From: SIG78 sp036677805 | Lineage (GTDB): Bacteria > Verrucomicrobiota > Lentisphaeria > Victivallales > Victivallaceae | Length of the DNA stretch: 64,000 nt | Direction of reading: 5' to 3' | Assembly: GCA_036677805.1 (NCBI GenBank) | Contig: JAVBVS010000024.1 | Location: forward strand, 333,138-397,137 | In this document: positions 25,382 to 33,984 of the stretch, piece after piece | Layout of the letters: each line of letters begins with the position of its first letter | Numbering within the stretch: position 1 is the stretch's first letter | Notes under the pieces: generated by a model | What the model was told of the DNA's origin: nothing | What the model saw: only the letters and a program-made list of their open reading frames with translations | Databases searched by the model: none | Program-made: the position numbers and the translations under genes

Positions 25382-26035
25382 ATGAAAAAAAGTTTTACGC
25401 TCATTGAACTCCTGGTCGTGATCGCGATCATCGCCATTTTGGCGTCGATGCTGCTGCCGGCGCTGTCGGCGGCCCGCGAAAGCGCCCGCAACACCAGCTG
25501 CATCAATTTACTGAGCCAGATCGGCAAGGCGACCATGATGTACAGCAACAACAACAGCAGCTATATTCCCGGAACTCCGACCAACAGCGGAACCCTGACC
25601 GGCGGCGCCCTGCGCGCTTCGACCGGCCATCAGGACGCCCCCTATCGCCTGGTGCGCGGCGGCTACCTGACCGGGAGCAAGCAGAAACTGGATGATGCCA
25701 CCGAAGGTCCGGATCTGCGTGAAAAGTACTTCAAGTGCCCGACCAATCTCGGCGACTGGTTCAACAATCCGAGCGCCGGTTACATTTCCTATATCTGGAT
25801 CGTCTGCTCGGCGGATTGGGCTGACGGGTCGGTCAAGCGTCAGGTGATCGGGCGTGACAATCCGGGCGCTGCGATCTGGGCCGACGTTCCGGCTACCGAT
25901 GACAACACGATCAAGGGCAACCATCCGGCGGTGACCAATATCCTTTACCTCGGCGGTAATGTGAAGAGCCGAGAATTCGAATTGACCAGCGTTGCGGCGA
26001 TGACGCCGAAAGACCTGGACGATATCGCCTATTGA
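25382..26035 (+). CDS. Pseudopilin-like protein, stand-alone and highly expressed
   Basis: The 217-residue protein has a four-residue leader MKKS and then FTLIELLVVIAIIAILASML. Glu5 is kept, but Ser takes the place of Gly before the cleavage point. The shared segment CINLLSQIGKATMMYSNNNS follows. Near the C-terminus the family's H-X9-DG motif is present in altered form, with His followed nine residues later by GG (NHPAVTNILYLGGN). Unlike the other three pseudopilins in the window it has no glycosidase partner, its own consensus promoter, a 5' hairpin and a terminator. These point to an abundant or structural subunit. The ribosome site GGATGAG precedes the ATG. Confidence 0.87.
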   Translation: MKKSFTLIELLVVIAIIAILASMLLPALSAARESARNTSCINLLSQIGKATMMYSNNNSSYIPGTPTNSGTLTGGALRASTGHQDAPYRLVRGGYLTGSKQKLDDATEGPDLREKYFKCPTNLGDWFNNPSAGYISYIWIVCSADWADGSVKRQVIGRDNPGAAIWADVPATDDNTIKGNHPAVTNILYLGGNVKSREFELTSVAAMTPKDLDDIAY

Positions 26036-26065
26036 TGTGTTTGGCGCCTCGTATGTAAAGTATGG

Positions 26066-26097
26066 AGCGGGCCGGTTAATCCGGTCCGCTTTTTTTA
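26066..26097 (+). terminator. Intrinsic terminator of the stand-alone pseudopilin
   Basis: A ten-pair stem (26066-26075 with 26081-26090, one G-T pair) with loop TTAAT is followed by seven T. It lies 30 bases after the stop. Confidence 0.9.
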
Positions 26098-26112
26098 TTG
26101 GGATGAAACGAT

Positions 26113-26517
26113 ATGAAATTCAAGTGGGCGCGGGCGGCTCATCTGCGATTGGGCCGACTGGGGGAACAATGTGCGGTGCAACTGCTGAAGCACCGTAATT
26201 GCCTGATTCTGGCGCGGGATTGGCGGAGAAACGGCGGGGAGCTTGATCTGGTGGCGCTCGATGGCGGAACTCTGGTGTTCGTCGAGGTCAAAACCCGGCG
26301 TCGCTTCGACGGCTACCGGCCGCTGGCCAACCTGACTCCGGGACAGATGCTCCGCATCCGGCGCGGCGCGGCCAAGTATCTGCGCGCCATCCGGCGGCCC
26401 GATCTGCCGTTGCGTTTCGACCTGATCGAAGTGATTCATGACGGGCGCAGATTGCGCGACATCGCTTTGCATCAGGCTTATATGGCATTGGATGTCCGCG
26501 CCGGAACTCATCTCTGA
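26113..26517 (+). CDS. YraN/UPF0102 family nuclease-like protein
   Basis: This 134-residue protein has the UPF0102 pattern: GRLGEQCAVQLL, then NGGELDLVALDGGTLVFVEVKTR with the Glu-Asp and Glu-x-Lys residues of a restriction-endonuclease-like (PD-(D/E)XK) fold. Family members are linked to Holliday-junction or DNA processing, but the biological role is not settled. It begins 15 bases after the terminator of the pseudopilin gene, with a weak ribosome site ATGAAACG, so it may depend on read-through. It is convergent with the LysM gene. Confidence 0.85.
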   Translation: MKFKWARAAHLRLGRLGEQCAVQLLKHRNCLILARDWRRNGGELDLVALDGGTLVFVEVKTRRRFDGYRPLANLTPGQMLRIRRGAAKYLRAIRRPDLPLRFDLIEVIHDGRRLRDIALHQAYMALDVRAGTHL

Positions 26518-26600
26518 GGCGGCCCGGCGTGGTTGCCGGCGTTGCTGCGGCGCCTATTTCGATCATATCATCCCCTGATGGGGCGCCTGCCGATTTCGAC

Positions 26601-26635
26601 AAAAAAACATCCCCGGATAAAAACCCGGGGATGTT
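26601..26635 (-). terminator. Terminator of the LysM protein gene
   Basis: An 11-bp perfect stem AACATCCCCGG (26606-26616) with its complement (26625-26635). On the minus strand it is followed by a run of seven T. It lies 30 bases beyond the stop codon at 26665. Confidence 0.9.
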
Positions 26636-26664
26636 GTCAAAGCAATGATTCGTTCGCGGACGGC

Positions 26665-27795
26665 TTACAGCGTCGGGACGATCATATGGGCGCCGCCCTT
26701 CAGATTGCCGTCGGCCGGAAGGTCCGGGTTCAGGCGTTTCAGATCTTCCATCTTGACATTGTACATCTTGCAGAACTGATCCGCGGTCATGTCATTGGGC
26801 ACCTGAAGCGTTTCGGTATTGGCCAGTCCAGTCGTGCCGGCGGTCACGCCGGCCGCCGTCCCGACGGCGGCTCCCGGGGTGGTTCCGGCCGGGGCGGGCG
26901 TCAGATTGGTGCCGGGAACCGGCGCCGTCGTTTCAGTCGGCGCTGTACCGACCGGGGCGGCTCCAGCCGGCGTCGTGCCGGCGGTCGGGGTCAGGCCGAT
27001 ATTGGGATCGAGATCCATATTGTCGGTCAGCGGCAATCCGGCATCGGTTTTCGCCGCACCGGCGGCAGCCTTGCCGGGGATCCGGAGCTTGTCGCCGATA
27101 TGCAGGACCTTGTTCAACGCAATGCTATTTTCCTGCGCGATCGCCTTGGCGGTCACGCCGTACTTGCGGGCAATCCGATCCAGCGTATCGCCGGAAGCCA
27201 CCACATGGATGCCATCGGCCGGAGCGGCCGCAGTCGGCGCGGCTTTCACGCCCGACTTGTCGCTTTTGACGGCGGTGGAAGCAGTGTTTTTGGTGCTCTT
27301 GGTGCTCTTGGCCGCAGCTTTGGGCGCGGCGGCACGGTCGGCGTGATAGGCGCCGCCTTCCGGAATCTTCAGTTCCTGACCGATGCGCAGCACGCTCTTT
27401 TCGGTGAGATTGTTGCAGGCCATCAGCTCACGGGTTTTGACCCCGTGCTTGTAGGCAATGCCGGAAAGGGTGTCGCCTTTGGCCACTTTGTAGGTGCTTG
27501 TCCCCGCCACGGCCGCGGATTTGGCCGCCTTGGAGGGCGTCACCGAACTCAGTCCCGGATATTTCCCGGTGCTGGAAACCGACGGCGTTTCGGGGGCCTC
27601 GGTTTCGGGCACGGACGGCGCATTGTTGAGGGCCGGCGCGCTTTCCGCGGGCTCGGCCAGAGCCGGTCCGTCATTGTAGGTCTGATTGCCGAGGATTTCC
27701 GGCTGCCGGCAGCCGCCGGATGCCATCAGACCTGCCAGCAAAACCACATGAACCGCCGCAACACCCGCCAAAATACCGACCATTTTCTTTTCCAT
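26665..27795 (-). CDS. Membrane-anchored or lipoprotein LysM peptidoglycan-binding protein
   Basis: The 376-residue protein has an N-terminal hydrophobic segment (about 6-28) ending MASGGC, which could be a lipobox (Cys31) or just a membrane anchor. Three LysM modules follow: about 103-148 (KVAKGDTLSGIAYKHGV), 199-243 (VVASGDTLDRIARKYGV) and a divergent one at the C-terminus (QVPNDMTADQFCKMYNV). They are joined by Ala/Thr/Pro-rich linkers, including a long TAGTTPAGAAPVGTAPTE-type stretch. LysM binds GlcNAc-containing glycans, so it likely tethers the envelope to peptidoglycan. No enzymatic domain is present. ATG at 27795 has GGAGGT upstream. A perfect AAAAAACGTTTTTT palindrome (27830-27843) lies in the leader. 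Confidence 0.88.
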   Translation of the reverse strand: MEKKMVGILAGVAAVHVVLLAGLMASGGCRQPEILGNQTYNDGPALAEPAESAPALNNAPSVPETEAPETPSVSSTGKYPGLSSVTPSKAAKSAAVAGTSTYKVAKGDTLSGIAYKHGVKTRELMACNNLTEKSVLRIGQELKIPEGGAYHADRAAAPKAAAKSTKSTKNTASTAVKSDKSGVKAAPTAAAPADGIHVVASGDTLDRIARKYGVTAKAIAQENSIALNKVLHIGDKLRIPGKAAAGAAKTDAGLPLTDNMDLDPNIGLTPTAGTTPAGAAPVGTAPTETTAPVPGTNLTPAPAGTTPGAAVGTAAGVTAGTTGLANTETLQVPNDMTADQFCKMYNVKMEDLKRLNPDLPADGNLKGGAHMIVPTL

Positions 27796-27956
27796 GACCA
27801 CCTCCGAAGCCCGACGCCGTTAATATTTTAAAAAACGTTTTTTCCATCGATATATTAAGTTAATTCATGTTTGAACACTTGTAAAGTCCAAATGTTCATC
27901 TTTTGCAAGAAAAACGCAACTTTTTTCAGGGAAGACGGTTTTTGGCGCGATTTTGG

Positions 27957-29228
27957 TCAGTTTCCCGATTCCGGCGGCAGTTTGGATACGGCCCGGGCGG
28001 CGGGAACGAGCAGAATCAGCGCCATCAGGAAATAGGCCTTGAATACGGATAGCGGCGCCCACTCCGTCCCGACCGCCGCGATGATTTTGAAAATGCCCCC
28101 CGAAAGCAGCATGCCCGCCAGGCCCGGCCCCACGCCGGTGATCACCGCCATCAGCATGGAGGCCGCCACCCGGATGCGGATGGGCATCACCGCCAGAAAA
28201 TAATGCAGCACGGCATTGCCGGCCACGATGCCCGCGCCGCCGGCCGGAATGAATATCAGCGGCGCATACGCATAACTCAATCCCCGGGGCGCCAGCAGCC
28301 ACCAAAGCGCTACTGTCAGCAACGCCCAATATCCACATCGGATCATGGCCCGGGCGCCGAACCGTTTGACCAGTCGTCCCGAGGTAAAGGAGAAGACGGC
28401 CGCGGCGGAAAATTGGACCAGTGAAAACAACAGCGCCTGGGTATCGCTGACCAGATACCCGCGTTTGACCGCCAGCATCGACGCCGGCACCATCATGATA
28501 ATGGCCAGGTTGATCGCAAAGCAGGCCAGAATCAGTCGCCGCAGGGCCGGAAAAGTCCATGCCCGGCGCATCTGGCTCCACATCGGGCGCCGCGCCGATT
28601 CCCGTAACGCGGCCGTCTCATCGATGCGCCGGATATAACGGGTCGAGGTCACGCCGAGGCAGGCGCCGACGATGATGATGCCGGTAAGCGCCCAGATCGT
28701 ATCGTACATTCGGAATACGCCCCAGATTGCCAGCAGCGCCGCCACGCTGCCGATGTAGAAAAGCGCATTGCTGCGGCCTACCAGCTCCGAACGTTCTTCC
28801 GGAGTGGCGATATCGCCCAGCAGCGGCTGGATCATGACCGCACCCGCGGCCCGGAAGCCGTAAAATCCGCAGGCCCCGATCAATACCTGGAGCAGCGCCG
28901 CCTCCGGATAGCCGGCATAGGCCACGATCGAACTGGCGGCCACCACCAGTGCGGCCAGATTGCGCAGGGTCCAGAAGATTGCCTGACTGCGGGCTGCGCC
29001 CACATGCGCGGTCGTCGCCTTGCCCAGCGGCAGCAGGATGTATGAGAAGTAGATCATGCTGCCGAGCACGGCGATCATTGCGTTGGAAGCGTTGAGCCGG
29101 ACGGCGAAAAGGATGATCACGGTTTCGCCCAGGCACATGTAGGATAAGCCGTTGATAACGCCGAAAATGGAGTAGTTCTTCTGCGATTCGCGGCGCTGCT
29201 GCGGCGTGAGCGGTCCGGGATAAATCAT
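27957..29228 (-). CDS. Major facilitator superfamily transporter
   Basis: The 423-residue polytopic protein has about 11-12 transmembrane segments. The N-terminal half begins NYSIFGVINGLSYMCLGETVIILFAVRL and the C-terminal half includes FSAAAVFSFTSGRLVKRFGARAMI, an MFS motif-A-like loop. No substrate-specific signature is apparent. ATG at 29228 is chosen because translation upstream of it would run through the terminator of ilvB (29247-29278). The gene starts 22 bases after that terminator, so expression probably depends on read-through from ilvB. Whether it exports or imports cannot be judged. Confidence 0.8.
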   Translation of the reverse strand: MIYPGPLTPQQRRESQKNYSIFGVINGLSYMCLGETVIILFAVRLNASNAMIAVLGSMIYFSYILLPLGKATTAHVGAARSQAIFWTLRNLAALVVAASSIVAYAGYPEAALLQVLIGACGFYGFRAAGAVMIQPLLGDIATPEERSELVGRSNALFYIGSVAALLAIWGVFRMYDTIWALTGIIIVGACLGVTSTRYIRRIDETAALRESARRPMWSQMRRAWTFPALRRLILACFAINLAIIMMVPASMLAVKRGYLVSDTQALLFSLVQFSAAAVFSFTSGRLVKRFGARAMIRCGYWALLTVALWWLLAPRGLSYAYAPLIFIPAGGAGIVAGNAVLHYFLAVMPIRIRVAASMLMAVITGVGPGLAGMLLSGGIFKIIAAVGTEWAPLSVFKAYFLMALILLVPAARAVSKLPPESGN

Positions 29229-29246
29229 ACTTATTTCCGTAGACTG

Positions 29247-29278
29247 AAAAAAATCCGCGCCGGTCTGGCGCGGATTTT
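29247..29278 (-). terminator. Terminator between ilvB and the MFS gene
   Basis: AAAATCCGCGCC (29250-29261) pairs perfectly with 29267-29278. On the minus strand it is followed by a T run. It separates ilvB from the transporter. Confidence 0.85.
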
Positions 29279-29287
29279 CAGAAATCC

Positions 29288-31081
29288 TTATTTCGGTTGA
29301 CCGGCCGGCGTCTCGTCGCCCAGCGCGCAGAACGGGTGCTGGAAATGACATTGCCGGCACGGCTTGTCCTGCTTCCACTCGCTGATGATGATATCCTTGT
29401 AGGTCTTGCCCGGCGGAATCATCGGCAGCACATGCTCGTCGTAGCCCGTATGGACGTCGAGCAGAAACGGCCCTTCGGCGTCAAGCATTTCGCGGATGGC
29501 GCCGGGCAGCTCGGCCCGGGTCCGGACCACCCGCCCGGGAATGCCGTAGCCCTTGGCGATGGTCACGAAATCCGGGTAGTAGCCGGCGTCCTTCGGGCTG
29601 CCGAGCACGGTATTGCCGCGGCAGCTGCCGTAGAAGCGGTCTTCCCACTGCGCCACCATGCCGAGGTGCTGATTGTTCAGAATCACCATCTTCACGCCGA
29701 TCGATTCGACGTAAAGCGTACCCAGCTCCTGAATGTTCATCTGGAAACTGCCGTCGCCGTCGATGTTGATCACCGTCGCATAGGGCCGCCCCACTTTGGC
29801 GCCCATCGCCGCCGGCAGCCCGAAGCCCATCGCCCCGAGACCGCCCGAACTCAGCAACTGGCGGGGGTGCTTGTAGGGATAGAACTGGGTTGCCCACATC
29901 TGGTGCTGGCCCACGCCCGGCACGATCACGGCGTCGCCGTTGGTCATCTGACCGAGCAGTTCCACCACGTATTGCGGTTGGACATGGTCGGGTTTCACCC
30001 GATAGGTCAGCGGATATTTTTCCTTCCATTCGGCGATCTGCGCGAACCATTCCTTGTATTCCTTGAAGATCGGATCGCGGTTGAGCTCGATCAGCACCTC
30101 TTTGATATTGGCCACCACACCCAGCGTGGCGATCTTGTTCTTGTTGATCTCCGACGGGTCGATGTCGACGTGGATGATCTTGGCATCGACCGCGAAATGG
30201 GCCGGATTGCCGGTCACCCGGTCGTCGAAACGGGCGCCGAAAGCGATCAGAAGATCGCACTCATTGATCGCGTTGTTGGCGTAAACCGTCCCGTGCATGC
30301 CGGGCCAGTGCAGACTCAACGGATGATCGAGCGGAAAAGCGCCCAGGCCCATCATGGTCGAAGTCACCGGCAGATTGTAGCCTTCGGCGAATTCGCGCAG
30401 TTCGACCGAAGCCTCGGCCGAAATGATGCCGCCGCCGATATAGAGGCACGGTTTGCTGCAGGCGCTGATCATGGTGCGGATCGCGGTGATCTCGTCGGCG
30501 CTCGCCTTGGGGTCGGGATCGTAGGCCTGAAGCGTCATCGGGGCATCGAAATCCACCTTGGCGTACTGCTGCTGGACGTTTTTGGGAATGTCCACGATGA
30601 CCGGACCCGGACGGCCGCTGCCGGCCAGGTAAAAGGCCTCTTTGATCACCCGCGGCAGTTCGCGCGCGTCAAGCACCAGATAACTGTGCTTCACGATCGG
30701 ACGGGTCATGCCGATGATGTCGGTTTCCTGAAACACGTTTTTGCCGATCATGGAGCTGACCACCTGCCCGGTGATGAAGACTGTCGGCACCGAATCCATA
30801 TAGGCGTCGGCGATGCCGGTGAGCAGATTGGTGGCGCCGGGGCCGGAAGTGGCCATGGCCACGCCGATCCTGCCGGTGGCGCGGGCATAGCCGTTGGCGG
30901 CGAAGGCGCCGCCCTGTTCGTGCCGCGGCAGAATCACCCGCAGACTGGAGTCCTGAAGCGCCTGATGGAGCTCGATCGCGGTTCCTCCGGGATAGGCGAA
31001 TACTACTTCGACACCCTGTTTCTCCAGGCATTTGATCGCGATTTGGCTGCCTTTCAAGGGTTTTTCGGTGTCGTTTTTCAT
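29288..31081 (-). CDS. ilvB: Acetolactate synthase large subunit with a cysteine-bearing C-terminal tail
   Basis: This ThDP enzyme condenses two pyruvates, or pyruvate with 2-oxobutyrate, in branched-chain amino acid synthesis. The 597-residue protein has YPGGTAIELHQAL, the catalytic Glu in RHEQGGAFAANGYARATG, and the ThDP/Mg motif GDGSFQMNIQELG...NNQHLGMV. The C-terminus extends past the usual end with KPCRQCHFQHPFCALG, a C-x2-C-x7-C cluster. The start at 31081 is preferred over ATGs at 31090 and 31117 on spacing to CGAGGA. No ilvN regulatory subunit is adjacent. Its leader holds a GCCGGAC/GTCCGGC hairpin (31109-31127). Confidence 0.93.
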   Translation of the reverse strand: MKNDTEKPLKGSQIAIKCLEKQGVEVVFAYPGGTAIELHQALQDSSLRVILPRHEQGGAFAANGYARATGRIGVAMATSGPGATNLLTGIADAYMDSVPTVFITGQVVSSMIGKNVFQETDIIGMTRPIVKHSYLVLDARELPRVIKEAFYLAGSGRPGPVIVDIPKNVQQQYAKVDFDAPMTLQAYDPDPKASADEITAIRTMISACSKPCLYIGGGIISAEASVELREFAEGYNLPVTSTMMGLGAFPLDHPLSLHWPGMHGTVYANNAINECDLLIAFGARFDDRVTGNPAHFAVDAKIIHVDIDPSEINKNKIATLGVVANIKEVLIELNRDPIFKEYKEWFAQIAEWKEKYPLTYRVKPDHVQPQYVVELLGQMTNGDAVIVPGVGQHQMWATQFYPYKHPRQLLSSGGLGAMGFGLPAAMGAKVGRPYATVINIDGDGSFQMNIQELGTLYVESIGVKMVILNNQHLGMVAQWEDRFYGSCRGNTVLGSPKDAGYYPDFVTIAKGYGIPGRVVRTRAELPGAIREMLDAEGPFLLDVHTGYDEHVLPMIPPGKTYKDIIISEWKQDKPCRQCHFQHPFCALGDETPAGQPK

Positions 31082-31168
31082 TTTCGCCATTCCTCGTTGA
31101 ACATTTTCGCCGGACAACCGGTCCGGCAGCTTGATTTTTTACCCTTGCCGGGGTAATATAAACATTAT

Positions 31169-31197
31169 AATTTAGCACGGAATTGCGGGTACTTCAA
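31169..31197 (-). promoter_or_regulatory. Candidate ilvB promoter
   Basis: On the minus strand, TTGAAG (31192-31197), a 17-base spacer and TAAATT (31169-31174). It leaves a leader of about 80 bases containing the hairpin 31109-31127. Confidence 0.45.
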
Positions 31198-31295
31198 GCA
31201 CAAGGCGCAAAATAGGCGAAATTTTCATTCCGCCACTGGCACCCGGTCGGGGTCGGCGTTATATTACATCCCGTTATTCTGGGAGGAGACGATTC

Positions 31296-31718
31296 ATGAG
31301 CAACTGTATTTTCTGTCGGATCGCGGCGGGGGAAATCCCGGCGGTCAAGCTCTATCAGGACGAATTGGTCACCGCTTTTCTCGACATCGGACCGATCAAC
31401 TTCGGTCATGCCCTGGTAATTCCCAACGCCCACTTCGAAAGCATCAGTTCGGTGCCGGAAGCCACTGCCGGACGCATGATGAAAGTCGGCGCGCGCCTCG
31501 GCATCGCGCTCAAGCGGGCACTCGATTATGACGGTTACAATCTGCATCTGGCCGACGGGCAGGCGGCGGGGCAGGTGGTGATGCATGCCCATCTCCATGT
31601 GGTGCCGCGCGGCGTCGAGGACGGATTCCGCTGGAACTGGCGGCAGCTTCAGTATGCGGAAGGCGAAGCGGCGCGTCTGGCGGAGAAGATTCTGGAAAAA
31701 TTCAAAATTGAAGGTTGA
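31296..31718 (+). CDS. HIT family nucleotide hydrolase
   Basis: The 140-residue protein begins with NCIFCRIAAGEIPAVKLYQD, and the histidine triad is intact in GQVVMHAHLHVVPR (H-x-H-x-H). HIT proteins hydrolyse nucleoside phosphoramidates or dinucleotide polyphosphates. Two N-terminal Cys (CIFC) may bind zinc as in Hint/HinT relatives. GGGAGGAG precedes the ATG. It is the first gene of a co-directional run to glmM, whose start lies nine bases after its stop, so coupling is likely. Confidence 0.92.
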   Translation: MSNCIFCRIAAGEIPAVKLYQDELVTAFLDIGPINFGHALVIPNAHFESISSVPEATAGRMMKVGARLGIALKRALDYDGYNLHLADGQAAGQVVMHAHLHVVPRGVEDGFRWNWRQLQYAEGEAARLAEKILEKFKIEG

Positions 31719-31726
31719 CGGGCATC

Positions 31727-33073
31727 ATGGGCAAACTTTTTGGAACCGACGGCGTGCGGGGACGCGCCAACACTTATCCGATCACGCCTGAAATCGCGCT
31801 GAAGCTCGGCAAGGCGATCGCCCGGGTTTTCGGCTCCGACGGTCACGGCCGCTGCAAGGCGGTGCTGGGCAAGGATACCCGGCTGTCGGGCTACATGCTG
31901 GAAAATGCGCTGACCTCGGGCCTGTTGAGCATGGGCATGGATGTGCTGGCGGTGGGGCCGATGCCGACGCCGGCGGTGGCGCACCTTACGCACTCGCTGT
32001 GCGCATCGTGCGGAATCATGATCACCGCTTCGCACAATCCGGCCGAGGACAACGGCATCAAGGTCTTCGGCGCCGACGGCTACAAGCTGCCGGATCAGGT
32101 CGAGGCCGAAATCGAAAAATTGGTGCTGGGCGACGAACTCGATTCTTCCGGCGCGCCCATCGGCAAGGCTTACCGCATCGACGACGCCCGCGGCCGCTAT
32201 ATCGAATTCGCCAAGAGTTCGATCCGGAACCGCAGTCTCAAAGGGTTGAAGATCGTGCTCGATTGCGCCAACGGCGCGGCCTATTCGATGGCGCCGTCGA
32301 TTTTCCGCGAACTCGGCGCGGAGGTGATCGAAACCTCGGTTCATCCCGACGGCGTCAATATCAACGCCGGCTGCGGCGCGCTGCATATCGGTCATGCCGC
32401 CAAACTGGTGCGCGAACACGGCGCCGACGTGGGCATTTCACTCGACGGCGACGCCGACCGGGTGATTTTCAGCGATTCCGACGGCAACGAAGTCAACGGC
32501 GACCGGATCATCGGCATGGTCGCGCTCGACTATCAGTCGCGGCGGCAGCTGGTGGACAACACCGTGGTGGTGACCGGCATGAGCAACCTCGGTTTGCAGA
32601 AGGCGCTCAACGCTTCCGGCATCCGGGTGATCTACACCGACATTGGCGACCGCTATGTGATCGAGGAGATGCGTGCCAACAATTACAACATCGGCGGCGA
32701 ACAGTCCGGCCATGTGATTTTCATGGATTATGTGACTACCGGCGACGGGATCATCACCGCGCTGCACGTGCTTGAGCTGATGACGCGCAAGAAACGTTCG
32801 CTCAAAGAACTGGCCTCGTTCATGCCGGTTTTCCCGCAGGCGTTGAAAAATCTGCCGGTCAAGCACAAGATTCCGCTGGCTGAGGCGAAGATTCTGAAGG
32901 ATGCCATCCGCGAATGTGAAAACGCGCTCGGCGATTCGGGCCGGACGCTGGTGCGTTATTCCGGGACTGAAAATAAAATCCGACTGCTGGTCGAAGCCGA
33001 AAAGGCCGAACAGGTGCAGTTCTGGATTGAAAAACTGGCCGACGCGGCCAACCGCGCGTTGAATATGGATTGA
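31727..33073 (+). CDS. glmM: Phosphoglucosamine mutase
   Basis: GlmM converts glucosamine-6-phosphate to glucosamine-1-phosphate for UDP-GlcNAc synthesis. The 448-residue protein starts MGKLFGTDGVRGRAN. It has the phosphoserine loop TASHNP with Ser102, the same number as in E. coli, and the metal loop SLDGDADRV. GEQSGHVIF and the C-terminal phosphate-binding RYSGTENKIR complete the set. ATG at 31727 is used, because the frame 12 bases upstream begins with a TTG in the HIT stop region. The next gene is a GlmU-C-like hexapeptide protein, which supports an amino-sugar operon. Confidence 0.96.
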   Translation: MGKLFGTDGVRGRANTYPITPEIALKLGKAIARVFGSDGHGRCKAVLGKDTRLSGYMLENALTSGLLSMGMDVLAVGPMPTPAVAHLTHSLCASCGIMITASHNPAEDNGIKVFGADGYKLPDQVEAEIEKLVLGDELDSSGAPIGKAYRIDDARGRYIEFAKSSIRNRSLKGLKIVLDCANGAAYSMAPSIFRELGAEVIETSVHPDGVNINAGCGALHIGHAAKLVREHGADVGISLDGDADRVIFSDSDGNEVNGDRIIGMVALDYQSRRQLVDNTVVVTGMSNLGLQKALNASGIRVIYTDIGDRYVIEEMRANNYNIGGEQSGHVIFMDYVTTGDGIITALHVLELMTRKKRSLKELASFMPVFPQALKNLPVKHKIPLAEAKILKDAIRECENALGDSGRTLVRYSGTENKIRLLVEAEKAEQVQFWIEKLADAANRALNMD

Positions 33074-33095
33074 ACAGGATTCGGAGGGAACCGCA

Positions 33096-33962
33096 ATGAA
33101 TGCCGTGGAAGTTGTCGAGGTGACCGTTTCCACCCTGGCTCCGCTTGATGCCCGGGTCGGAGATATTCCGGTGGCCAACCGCGCGATCCGGGACTGGCAG
33201 CCCAGGCGGGCGGCGGTGGCGGGGGCGACCGTGCGCATCCGGGCGGATTTCTGGCCGTCGTGCGAGTTGATCGCCCAGGTGGCGCGGCTGGAGGCCAACG
33301 TGCTGGTTCGGGGCGAGGACGGCACCGAGCTGTTGCGCAAGATCGTCCACGGCACCGCGGGAATTGAGGAGTTTCCGCCCGATCCGGCGAGCATCCGGAT
33401 CGTTTATCCCTGGGATGTGCTGGCGGTCAATGAACGGCTGGTGCGCGAGCTCGACGACAGTTCGCGCGAGGGCACCGTCCGGCCCGGTGCGACCATCGAC
33501 GGCATTCTGGCTCTGGGCGCCGGGAGCGTGGTGTTGCCGGGAGTTTACGTCGAAGGCCATGTGATCATCGGCAAAAACTGCAAGATCGGTCCCAACTGCT
33601 ATCTGCGCGGCAACACCTCCATCGGCAACGATTGCCATATCGGGCAGGCGGTGGAAATCAAGAATTCGCTGCTGATGGATCATGTCAGCGTGGGCCATCT
33701 GAGCTACGTCGGCGATTCGGTGATCGCTTCGCGGGTCAATTTCGGGGCGGGCACGATCTGCTCCAATCTCCGGCATGACGGACGCACCCATCATTCGCCG
33801 GTCGACGGGGTGCTGGTCGATACCGGCCGGCGCAAATTCGGCGTCATCGTGGGCAGCAACGTGCATACCGGGATTCATACCGGATGTTACCCCGGCCGCA
33901 AACTGTGGCCGAACGTGAGCACGCTGCCCGGAGAGATCGTGCGCCAGGACAAACTCCAATAG
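33096..33962 (+). CDS. GlmU-like left-handed beta-helix protein lacking a uridylyltransferase domain
   Basis: This 288-residue protein has an N-terminal region of about 110 residues without the GxGTRM pyrophosphorylase motif. From about 125 there are hexapeptide repeats (IGKNCKIGPNCYLRGNTSIG) followed by NSLLMDHVSVGHLSYVGDSV and VNFGAGTICSN, which align with the GlmU acetyltransferase segment GHLTYLGDA..NIGAGTITCN. It lies 22 bases after glmM. It may acetylate glucosamine-1-phosphate or be a sugar-nucleotide-binding relative. Where the uridylyltransferase step is encoded is not seen. It could also belong to a GlmU-like family with an atypical N-domain. Confidence 0.75.
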   Translation: MNAVEVVEVTVSTLAPLDARVGDIPVANRAIRDWQPRRAAVAGATVRIRADFWPSCELIAQVARLEANVLVRGEDGTELLRKIVHGTAGIEEFPPDPASIRIVYPWDVLAVNERLVRELDDSSREGTVRPGATIDGILALGAGSVVLPGVYVEGHVIIGKNCKIGPNCYLRGNTSIGNDCHIGQAVEIKNSLLMDHVSVGHLSYVGDSVIASRVNFGAGTICSNLRHDGRTHHSPVDGVLVDTGRRKFGVIVGSNVHTGIHTGCYPGRKLWPNVSTLPGEIVRQDKLQ

Positions 33963-33984
33963 CGGCGTTGACGGGAGGATGGAG

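Noticed and set aside
29297..31156. Plus-strand frame of 619 codons
   Set aside because: It is the antisense of ilvB. The minus-strand protein has all ThDP-enzyme motifs.
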